Assembly: GCF_037325665.1 (NCBI RefSeq)
Contig: NC_090245.1
Span: forward strand, 47,834,851 to 47,898,850
DNA length: 64,000 nucleotides
Reading direction: 5' to 3'
Source: Littorina saxatilis
Taxonomy: Eukaryota; Mollusca; Gastropoda; Littorinimorpha; Littorinidae
The notes under the pieces are model-generated. The model searched no databases. It saw only the letters and a list, made by a program, of their open reading frames with translations, and had not been told where the DNA came from. Of this stretch, positions 10,501 to 22,900 are shown one piece after another. Positions within the stretch are counted from its first letter, which is position 1, and each line of letters starts with the position of its first letter. The position numbers and the translations under genes are program-made.

Positions 10501-13500
10501 GCTACCGGGCCCCCGGTTGGCATAAGATTAATGTACTTTTTAGCACAGAAGTGATGTTGTGAAACAGTTATCTGAAGAGTTACCAACCACATGGAAAATA
10601 AATGTGAATAAAGATGTATCCTCTGTACAATGTACATGTACCACATATTTATATTTAAATTATGCTTGGATGCAGACTTCTCTATACAAACTTTTACTTT
10701 AGTCCTTGATCCAGCAGCAGAGAAACTCTCATCAGATTTTGTGTCAACATTGTTTTGTAGTGTGGGACAAGATACTTTTCATAGCAAGCAACCGTTTTAA
10801 GTCTTTTGTGACCGCTGCAATAAAACATGCAAAAGCTCTCTCTTGCTTTCTCTCTCTCTGTCTTTCTCTTTGAGGCACTTGCATGCCTGCAAGCACAGAA
10901 CGCCAGCATGTACGCACACACACATGCATGCATGTGCATGTGTGAAAACATACAGAAACACAAACAGGCAGAGACAGACAATGTTGATGGAATGTTTGCA
11001 AGTAATTTATTCCGGCAAATCTCACAGAACCAGGGCAGTGCCAACCACAAAGCTGATTGTCTTGAAGACAGACACAAGGCAAAATTAACTCACACAAAAC
11101 TCAACAGCAAAAATGTGTATGTCTGTATGATTTCAACAAATATGCTAGCACTGCACAAAAACATCACTTGCCACGGTAAGAATGCAAGCGAAAAGACAAA
11201 TGGAACTTACAGAAGCACGATTCAGGGTAAGACTGCCAGAGCATCGAAGTCACTTAGTCAATATCAGTCAGCTCACGCATCAGCAAGTTCAAGCATTATT
11301 ACGAATGACTTTAGCCAGGTATTTATTCGCAACTTACCATCTTGTGAGAGTTCAGCATTGGCAATATAGGAACAAAGCACTGCATCTTTCCCCATGACAA
11401 ACTACGTTCAATTAAAACCCCGTTTATCTCACAATAGCTCCTAGAGCACCTATTGTATTTTTTTGGCATTAAATCATGAAAAAGAAAAGGCAACTGTCAT
11501 CATTTAAAACTGCATTCTTTGGGATTCAAAGAAACAACTATATATATCTGTACACTAAAATTGAAAATAATAAAAAATAAAAAACAACAAGCAACTAGCC
11601 AACGTAGTACAATATATTACCTTACTGGGAGAATGCAAGTTTCCAGTACAAAGGACTTAACATTTCTTACATACTGCTTGACTAAAATCTTTACAAACAT
11701 TGACTATATTCTATACAAGAAACACAGGGTAAAAGGAGAAACAGAATCCGTTAGTCGCCTCTTACGACATGCTGGGGAGCATCGGGTAAATTCTTCCCCC
11801 TAACCCGCGGGGGGGACACAATCAAATAGTTAAAAATAACATTCAATCAAATGTGAGATAACCTGACGATAAAACACAAATGAAGCCAAACAAATCTCTC
11901 AACTCCAATGATGCACACAAACCTCACATCTTCCAGACACACACACCCTAGAAAAGCCAGGCATCACACTGCAAGTTATAAATAAATATAACACATTACC
12001 AAGAAGTCACAAGCCAGAGGAAGTAGCAATCATCTACAGCAGTCAGCGATCCCACAATAAGCAGTCATGGTGTTGCTTTTTGGTATGTGACCAGGTGGAG
12101 GGATGGTCTTATTACATGTTAGAGCCTGACCAGATCTGAGACGGTGAGGCGAATCGTTTTCACAGTCAATCAATATGAGGCTTATATCGCGCGTATTCCG
12201 TGGGTACAGTTCTAAGCGCAGGGATTTTTTTTTATTTTTTTATTTTTTTCATTTTATGCAATTTATATCGCGCACATATTCAAGGCGCAGGGATTTATTT
12301 ATGCCGTGTGAGATGGAATTTTTTTACACAATACATCACGCATTTACATCGGCCAGCAGATCGCAGCCATTTCGGCGCATATCCTACTTTTCACGGCCAA
12401 TTATTCCAAGTCACACGGGTATTTTTGTGGACATTTTTATCTATGCCTATACAATTTTGCCAGGAAAGACCCTTTTGTCAATCGTGGGATCTTTAACGTG
12501 CACACCCCAATGTAGTGTAAACGAAGGGACCTCGGTTTTTCGTCTCATCTGAAAGACTAGCACTTGAACCCACCACCTAGGTTAGGAAAGGGGGGAGAAA
12601 ATTGCTAACGCCCTGACCCAGGGTCGAACTCGCAACCTCTCGCTTCCGAGCGCAAGTGCATTTACCACTCGGCCCACCCAGTCCTACAAAGTGGAGTCGA
12701 CTGATGCTATTTCATTGCGTCGTCGTACTACAAACCGTCACAAATAAATTCCTTGATCGACACAAGCTTTAAATATAGATGTGAAATACCTACTACAACA
12801 ATCTGTTATAAATTAGGTTACTATACTTCAAAATGCACAGCTCAAGTGCTGAGTGAGAGTGAGAGAGTAAAGCAAGTTGACAACTGTTTCCTGCGCATGC
12901 ATGCAGCTTTGTCACTAATGTCTTGTGAGACGTCTGACTTAGAGGTAATGTCACTTTTAGTTTTATTTCACAACCAACTGCTGACAGCAGTGGGGAAAAC
13001 TCAGCTGGAAAACTCAGCCAGACAAAAGCAAAATCAAGAGATGCATCTTGATACTTTTAGCATCAACTTCCACTGTTGCCACCACAGCTAAATGTGTGCT
13101 ACAAAGTAATCCTGAACACAAATGCTCTTGGAGATGAGACATATACTGTCACTTCTGAAGACTTTTGTGATGAGAACGCCCATTGCGCACAAGCAGAATA
13201 ATACAATGCCTCAGCCTTTGCTTGGAGGTCCTAGCACATTTCTCACGCAGTGTCCATTCTTTTCCAAACACCAACCTGTTCCCCTTCACACTGAATTCTG
13301 TTCGTGATAAGGCAAGTGTCTCTTTTATGACCCCAAGGCTTCCTCTGTCTGTAGATAGTGACATGTCTCTTCCCTCACAACATACAGCTCATCCCTACAC
13401 ACTGAATTCTGTTCGTGATAAGGCAAGTGTCTCTTTTATGACCCCAAGGCTTCCTCTGTCTGTAGATAGTGACATGTCTCTTCCCTCACAACATACAGCT

Positions 13501-16500
13501 CATCCCTACACACTGAATTCTGTTCGTGATAAGGCAAGTGTCTCTTTTATGACCCCAAGGCTTCCTCTGTCTGTAGAAAGTGACATGTCTCTTCCCTCAC
13601 AACATACAGCTCATCCCTTCCCACAGAATTCATACACTGATACAGTCAATCTCTCTTTCCTTCGTAAGTATCAGAGACTGATAGCAGACCTGTTTACCCC
13701 CATAAGTGTTTTGGAGTAATGCTCAGCCCCAAAAATAGTAATCCTGGCACAAAAATAGTAATCATCCAGCATTCGTCGCCAATTACAACGCCGCGGCACA
13801 TGACAACTGTGTCTGCGAAACGCAATCATGCACATATATCTGTTCTGCGCGAACTTAGAATCCGGTTTCATTCTAGAATGGACCGGGTCCAGGTTGGAAT
13901 TCTAACCCTGCGCAAGTACAGGGGTGCCATTCTAGAATGAAACCCTTGAATAAAGGGGGCCGTAATGTTTGTAGGTAAGACAGAGTTGTCTTCCCTTGAA
14001 TTATCTCCACCTGCACCTTCCCTTTGATAAAATGGGGCTGATTTGTCTTCCCCTGAAAAAAATCCTTTGGCGATCTTGCGATGTCATGTCATGTCAAGAA
14101 AGTTGACACTCCTGAGTACGCAATAAACAAAGGCAGACCATAGCAAGGGGGACTACCAGGGCGGTATTGTTTGCAGGGCAGTTGTTTTTGTGATGAGAGC
14201 CGGTTGCGGCCGCTTGCAATGTCAGCGCTGTCTCCCTCTCGGAAATGTCCGGTTTTTTGACAATTTGTTTGACAGACAGACAGACAGACGGTCAGACCGA
14301 CTAACCGACAGACAGACCAACAGAACGACAGAGTGAGTTATAGAGCTGTTGTCACAGGTTTAAAAAAAAGTTGACATTATATCTTCACAATTCAGAAGAC
14401 CAACTTCATGTATATGAATAAGATTAAAAGTTACAAGCGAGATCGGCAAAACACTGTCAGTCCGGAAATTTCCGTTCGTAGCGATCAGAGCTGAGTGTCT
14501 CTCAAAATCGTAATCACTTTCAGAACATCACAATCCCAATTCACGATGTCTTTGAGTAAAGTGTAAAAAACCCGAGAAAAAAAACCAACCAAACACACAA
14601 AAAACAAAAACAAACAGAAAATCCACATTTGTGGCTTTGGCTGTTTGATAGTCTAACTGAAATGACTATTCCAACTTGGACCCAAATTCCAACCTTGCGC
14701 ACGGCCGATTCTAGAATGGACCAGCAACAAGGGTTTCATTCTAGAATGGCACCCCTGTACTTGCGCAGGGTTAGAATTCCAACCTGGACCCGGTCCATTC
14801 TAGAATGAAACCGGATTCTAAGTTCGCGCAGAACATATCCATCATTTACAAACAAAACACATCAGTCAGTTTTTGTAGTCATCATAATTTCAAAGAAGAT
14901 CACATCAAAAGCACATGCATCACTGATTCTTTTTCTTTTGCTCGTAGTAGGCCTTTTTCAGTGTGTCAAGCGCTTCTCTACTGTACTTGCGCTTGCCGAA
15001 TGAGTGAGGGCGAGACTTCACCACTAGAATAAGGCTCTCCAGCGTCTCATCAGACAGACATGATCTCTGGTCAGTCCTGTGCTTTTTCATCCCATTTTGC
15101 CATTGAAAAAACAATGCCAAACATGTGAATTGATAAGAAAAAAAATTAAAAAAATTATTATTATTTTTTTTTTTTAAATTTTTTTTATTTATGAAAATCG
15201 TAGTCTTGACACGGATAGCGGAATGGCGTATTTTTTGCAGAAAATCGTAATAAATTACGCCAAAATCGTAAGGGTAAACAGGTCTGTGATAGTGATATCT
15301 CTCACTTTTTAAATAGATGATTTACAGACAGTGCATTTCTCTTTGCTTTCCTCATTATTAACAGAATGAGAAAAACTCCTATTTGTTTCAAGAGATGTTG
15401 TAAACACCAAGTCAACTCATTTCTTTTGAGTTATTTGTAATAGCCATGTATTGTGTCGCCATGGCAACTGTGTAAAGCTGCAGAGAGTGCAACGCGCATA
15501 GAACCACCAGGGTTGCAATGGGACGGGGAATCCATGTAAGCCACATAGCACTGGTTCCGGCATTTACACTATCACTAGCCCACCAGCACGGGGAATCCAT
15601 GAAAGCCAAATCACGAGACCGACAAACAATCATGGCAATCACATTATGACTTGAGAGAAAATTAGGCGTGAGCGTGAGACGTTTCTTCCTCCTCCTCCTC
15701 TTCGGATGCCCAGCCCAGCAGGTTGACCCCTCGGTCAGGCACGTCGTCCCCCAGCTCTGCGTTCTGCACGGGTTGTCGCACACCAGAGGGCGCTAGTTGA
15801 CTGGTGGCCCCGCGCTGCAGGATGGAGCTGGGGTCCAAGCTTTCGTCGCCGCGGTTTCTGCCCGGCGTGTGGATGTGGGTCTGCACGGCATCGTTGAATC
15901 GCAGGATCAGGTCCAGCTGCTCGGGCGACAGGTTAGGATTGGGGGCCTGGGGGGTTGTGGGATCGACGGCTCCCCCCTCCCCCCAGCCAGGTGACCAAGC
16001 CTGTCCAGACGTCTGCAAGCACAAATACACCAAGGTCACCACCAGCGTCAGGACACGTCAAGGTCACCAGGGACTGAGGGGGAGCCTCCCTTAACCCTAC
16101 TGTCTTTCATGTTTCTGATCATGTAAAATCTGCTTAGAGTATGTGCCAGAGGTCTTTAAATATATAGGGTGAGTATTTGTTTTAAATGTTTGAGTACATC
16201 ATAGTCAGGCAGGACAAGGTAGGGACAGCTCATGCAATTCATACCACGCAAAACTCAACACAGGACGAGGATTCAAGCAGAATATGATAGCCACAAACTG
16301 ACCTCAAATGAAAACAAAACTGCAGGCAAAAAATCACTCTAAAAGAATTGGAGAAAAAAAAACAAAGACTTGGAAAACAAAACAAACATGACCTACTTTT
16401 CAGGCGAGACTAGCAAGGACCTTGACCTACCTGCTGCATTAAGGCCTCCAGGCGTTGTTCACGCTCCAGTCGCTGGCGTTCCTCTTCGCTGACCACATAG

Positions 16501-16926
16501 TTAGAGGGCACCTTGTAGCTGGCTGGTCGCGGGCTGCCGCACAATTCACAACCTGGCCGTGTGGGTTGGTTGATGAATGTACAGCTCTCGCACTGCCAGC
16601 CCTGCGTATAGAGTAAGTACATTGTATATGCTATTTATAGTTTGAATAAGCTATGACATTTTACACAGTTCAGAAACAGTCCTTCTTCTCGGAGATTGTG
16701 CTAGCAGTCGAGGTGAACAATGAGTGTCGAGATCTGTCTCAAAATACAAAATACAAATACATGTACTGTAACATTTATCCATGCATCTCACACTATCAGC
16801 CTATCTGTTGTAATCTGTTCGACTTTGTGTTATTTACTGCTAGGAAACAAATGGTCTGGGGATATCGTCTGGAGGAATTTGTGTGTAAAGTTTTATGAAG
16901 ATCGGTCCAGTAGTTTTCTCAGAATC

Positions 16927-16962
<36 letters not shown>

Positions 16963-19900
16963 CGTCTCGATTCCACGTCTGTGTTATAACATAGTCAAAA
17001 TGTAAAATGTAAAAAGGACTAGCCAACATCAGCCACTTCACTGACCTGAGGCAGTGATTCTTCCTCATGTTCCTGGTACTGCATCCCCTCCGCTGTGACC
17101 ACCCCTCCCTGAGCCTCCTCTCCCGTCTGGCCGGCCACCTCCGCCACCAGGGTGCCGCCTTGGCCTTGACCTCGCTGACCTGAGGTTGGTCCTGTCCCTG
17201 GGTCAAGGTTACCGCGGAAGTCAGGGAGGCCGAAGGACGTGGCAGCCAGAGAGCTGGAGCTACTCTGGGCAGAGAGCTGCGACTGTTGCCTGGTGGCGCC
17301 CCCTTGTGGTGCAGCCTGACCCTGACCTTGACCTTGGGGTGGAAGAAGGACGTAGTCCTGGTTGGATGGGGTGGATGCTGAGGTCACGGCCGGGGGGCCT
17401 GCTGCTAGGAGATTCATCGTCTCATAGTCTGAAACATCATGGTCAAGAGTTCAATGATCATCACTTAAAAAATTCATTGCCAGAAGGGTTTCGCTATCTG
17501 ACAAGACAGGATCGTCAAAGCTAGATTGAGATCGGGAAAAATCATGGTGTGAGTATGTGAAACAATGTAGACATGAGATGTAGAGAAATAGCTCAGTCGG
17601 TAGCGGCGCTGGCTTCAAAAGTAGTTGTCACTATCGCCGTGACTTCGATCCCCACGTTCGGCGAGGAATTCATTTCCCAGACTCAACTTTGTGCAGACTC
17701 TTGGTGTCCGATAAAGAACCCAAGTTCACAGGGGAAGTCTCAGGGCTTGGAAACACAAATACACGCATGCAGGAAATAAAAAAAATAAAAATGGGTAGCG
17801 CCATACTGTATGGCAGCTCACTTTCCCCAGTGAGAAAGCAGCCTGCATTTCCATGAGGGTAACCTCAAAGGAATCTACGAAATCTTATCCTTATCTTATC
17901 CTTATCAGTACATTGACAGCACTGTAACCTGCTACACACAGGCTAATACAAAGCTATCTGTCTCCAGAGAGAAATTCAAGTTTTACGCCCTCATGGCAAA
18001 GCCATTAGGGGCATGTTCCTGGGTTTTTAACCCGACTTTAGATGAGATACACAAGTGTATGCGTGTTTAGGTGGTATCAGCCATCTGCACTTATGGCAGA
18101 ATGACCAAGGTCTTTTACGTGCCACTGTGGTGACACGGGGGTGGTAGATGGATACCGTCTCTGGGTCTGCACATAAAGTTGACCCGTGTCCGTCCCGGCC
18201 CGGACTATCCGTCTCCATCCACACACCTCACACTTATTTGGTGAGAGCCCGTCCTTACGACTACTTGTACCCTCAACTCTCAGCCATCTTCCTCATTCAG
18301 CCTGAGATCTGTATGTCTGATGACCAACATAAAATATGTCTGACGACCAACATAGCCAAACAATCAGCACTGTGAGACTGACCTGAGCTTGACACGGGTC
18401 GCATGGAGTTGCCAGCAGCCTGAGCACTCGCTGAAACACAAACATCATGCATGTGTACATTATATACAGTGGAACACCCCCTTTCAAGACCTCAAAAAAT
18501 CTGAAAAAATTGGGTCGCAAACAGGGGTAATTTTACAAAGGTTATGAACAGAGAGTCTGAGAAAACAAGGTCTTAAAAAGGAGGGAGTCTTAAATTGGGG
18601 GGTCTTAAAAGGGGGGTTCCACTGTAATAATACGCAGCAAATATGATGCCACTGTGTGTCACAAGCACCAAGTACACTTTCATTTTCTCACATTAAAAAT
18701 TTTTTTTTGCGTAGGAGTGTGCTTACAGTTCCACTTACAGAGCATGAAATATTAGATTTATATTGAAAAGGAAAGATGAAGCAGTACACGCAAACAGCCA
18801 AGACAGCGACACACAATGTGCAAACCCGACACACATAATCACACAACAGAACTAGCAAGATGAGTGAGCAGAATAACAGGTGCTGGCATTGCACACTGGA
18901 GACACGGACAAACACTAACCTGCACCGCGCGCCTGCCAGTGCTGTTTGTGGTCATCCCGTGTGATGTTTGCGGCGCGTGCGTTGAGGAGGTAGAGGTAGA
19001 GTGTGTGACCCGACGTGTTGACCTCACACTTGCCCAGCGTCTCATCGTCACCGCAGATCCTGTTCCCGATGATCCACTTCTGAACTTCCAGGGGGAAGCC
19101 GTACTTACCCAGAAACTGCACACACATTCAGTACATGGGGCTGTTACAAAAACTAAACACACAACAAAGGGGCTGTTACAAAAACTGAACACACCCAGCA
19201 AAGGCTGTCACAAAAAACTGAACACATTCTGCAAAGGCTGTTACAACAAGTGAACACATACAGCTAAGGGGCTGTTACACAAACTGAAATCACAACAAAG
19301 GGGCTGTTACACAACTAAACACACAACAAAGGGGCTGTTACAAAAACTGAACACACCCAGCAAAGGCTGTCACAAAAAACTGAACACAAAGAGCAAAGAG
19401 ACTGTTACAATAACTGAACACTTACAGCAAAGGGGCTGTTACAGAATCTGAACACAACGCACAGAGGTCAACAATTCCAAACCTTCCCTCTTACTTAGCA
19501 TCACATATGTATGTAAACCTGGCAAAAGCTGAAAAAGCACAAAAAGACTGACAGACAAACAGAAACACAAGACAAACAGACAATCAGAAGACAGACAGCA
19601 AAGAACTCGGTCCAGAACAGAACTCACGTTGCGTTTAAGATCAATGATGGCATCTGAGGGCCGTACTTTGACCTCGTTGAGTGTCAGGCCGGCAGACTCT
19701 CTGTCCTCCACGTGCACTGTCACCCTGTGTACACACATTAAGTGTCTTGTTCATTGAACACAGCTGACACGCACACAGTCACATAGCATCAAGTGGGTAG
19801 CTTTCTGATCTCAGGCTATGTTTGAGCTCTCTCCTGCTCTCTGTCTCTCCCAAACCCATAATTGCGAACACACACGCATGCACACACACACACACACATC

Positions 19901-22900
19901 AGCATATCACTTGCTTTGCAGTTTCGCACTAAAGAGCTGAAGACATTCACACACAAAAGTTGATTCAAAACGCACACAAACAATAAACGCCACCACTGTG
20001 ACACAGAATATGAATGACACAGCTGACTGACCCGATTTCCTGTTCCCTGGCCTTCCTCTCCTGGGCAGCAGTATCAAAACTGACATTGATTGGTGCGTGA
20101 CTGTGGGCAAGCGCAGCAGCCATCTCCTGAGCTTGTTGCACGTTGCCCGCCTGTATGGCTGCTGCCAGGGCTGCGGTTATCTGCTGGGTGCTGCTCCCTG
20201 TCAGGGGGACCTGCACCATAGCGTTACCATGTGACACAGTCATGTTACATCTTGCATGTTACAGGGCTGCCGTTATCTCCTGGGTGCTGGTCCTGTAACA
20301 GTGTTACCTGTGACACAAACATGTTACATCTTACAGGAAACAGGGCTGTGGTTATCTGCTAGGTGCTGCTTCCTGACAGGGGGGCCCGTAACACAGTGTC
20401 ACCATGTGACACAGTCATGTTACATCTTGCATGTTATAGGGCTGCCATTATCTCCTGGGTGCTGGTCCTGTAACAGTGTTACCTGTAATACAAACATGAT
20501 ACAACAGGAAACAGGGCTGCGGTTATCTGCTAGGTGCTGTTTCCTAACAGGGAGGCCCGTAACACAGTGTTACCGTGTGGCACGGTCATGTCTCACCATG
20601 CATGTTACAGGGCTGCCGTTATTTGCTAGGTGCTGGTCCTGTTACAGTGTTACCTGTGACACAAACATGTTACATCTTACAGGGCTGCTGTTATCTTCTT
20701 GACAAAAAGGGTGCGAGGGAGGGGGGGGCGCTGGGGTTGTAACAGAGTGTGACCATATGACAGATATAAATTGAGAAATACACACTCACATCCTTTCGAC
20801 AGAGGTACCAGTGTTACACTGGGCGTTTGTGGCTATGCTGGCAGTTACCACTACAGAAGTTACTGGCTGTGAAGTGCTGGCTGTTAGATATTAGTTTGAG
20901 CATTAACAAAGATAAACCACGCCTACCAACACTCAGAGGGGAGAAACTAAGAGTAAAAAAACAAACGTGAAGAAGAGATAAGACAGTGAATGGTTTAATA
21001 ACCGGTTTCAAGCAGCGTTGACTTACCCCCAGTCTGCCCTGGGCTGTGAAATCCCCACCAGCCATCGAGGGTGCTTCGGCCCCTAGCAACGGTTGCTGGG
21101 GCTTGCTGGTTGCCATGGTCACTGGGGTTGCAGTGAACATGGTTTCTAGAGTAGCGGACTCTGAAACAACGTCAAAAAACGTTCAATGCCTCTACCTTCA
21201 TTTTCAACTTTTTTTTCAGGGTAAAACTGCACCTTGGTGGAACTATACAAATTGCAAAGCCAATAAAAATGCATGTGGATGTAGTATTCCTTTTCTTTGT
21301 GAAACAGTGTGGACACATGCACTACGACAAACATTCACTTTCAGAGAAACATATCAACTTGCAGCTGCCTTAAATCATGAAAGAATCTGCCATTTTATTC
21401 TAAAAGGCAAGACAAAACAGTCCCAGATAAAGAAGATGAACAACAGTAAGAACGGAGACATAGATCTGTTTTTGTTGCACTAAATCAAAAATTTTAGTAA
21501 TAAATTTTCATTTGATTAATATACTTACCCAACTCACATATAGCAATTAACCCTAGTTCAGTGCTGGTAACGCTGTACGCGTCCCCTTGGTAACAAGGGA
21601 GACAACTCTAAAAAAGAGTGACCAATACCCATACTGATATCAAGTCCAGACCAATTCTGAGTCTGTCTTCCGTATGCGTGCGCATATGCCGCCATGTTTT
21701 CATTCTAACCGAAGCCGAACTCACTTCTTTGTTTAGAAATGTATAACCCCAACAGCGGGGAGGCGGGAGGGAATAAACGATGTGAGTTGGGTAAGTATAT
21801 TAATCAAATGAAAATTTATTAGTAAAATTTTTGATTAAATTACATACCTTACCCAACACACATATAGCAGATTGCAACTATAGGTGAAGGGCACTCACCA
21901 TATCAAGAATGAAGGACCTGTCCTGCCGCTACCAAAGCTGGCAACGCAGAACTACCATCCTGTCGAGTTCCAGCAACATCTCTCAGATAGAAGTTGATGA
22001 ACACATTTTCAGAGCGCCAGTAAGCCGACTCAAGGACCTCTGAGAGGCGCCCAGAACGGAGAACCGCTAACGACGAAGCCCAGGCTCTAGCCTCATGAGC
22101 TCTGGCCGCAGTAAGAGGCAAGATTGCCCGGTTATCGCCTGACTGGCTTTGCCACCAGATGTAGGCCTGCCTAATCGTTGTGGAAACCCACTTGGCCAAA
22201 GTGACTCTCGAAATGTCCTTCCCCCGAACTGTGTTGAGGGAGATAAAAAGCAGTTTCTGTGTTTCAGAGCGAATAGGCAAAGTCCGAGACAGGTAGCTGC
22301 TGAGAGCTCTAACGGGGCAGTTAAATACATCAGGGTCTCCAGGAGCAAGAACATTGCTCAAGGGGGGAATGCGAATAAGAGGGGATGTTTGACCAGGCTT
22401 CTGGTTCTTAGCAAGAAAGTCAGGTCTAAATTTAAGAGAAATAGAGCCATCCTTTTCTAATGAAATATCCCTCGAAAGTCCTGATGACGCATGAACTTCG
22501 CTACCCCGCCTAGAGGTAGCAAGTAAAACCAGGAAAAGAGTCTTTCGCATCACATTTGCCAAACTGGCTGCATGGAGAGGCTCAAACTCATCAGAAGCAA
22601 GAAACCGCAAAACCAAAAACAGGTCCCAAGCAGGGAGCTGTGCCTTGGAATGAGCTGTGTAGAGAGAAGCGCCCTTGATGACACTAGCAATAACCCCACT
22701 CAGGTTAATCTTGTGACCTAACTGCTTAAGAATAGAAGAGATCGAAGATCTCCTAACTCGCAGAGAAGAGGGAGAACCTCCTTGGTCTGCTAGCCAGGAC
22801 AAGTGGTTGGCCACCTGCATAGACCTAGGAGAGAGAGGATCAACGCCGTTTACCAAGCACCATTTCGACCAAGCCGCCCAGTGTGAAGAATACACTGAGT

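Noticed and set aside
13183-13719. 178-residue plus-strand frame with three 37-residue repeats
   Set aside because: It follows from a 111-bp tandem repeat inside an intron; no splice borders, conserved motif or start context.
20256-20702. 148-residue plus-strand frame
   Set aside because: It is antisense to the exon 4-derived tandem array.
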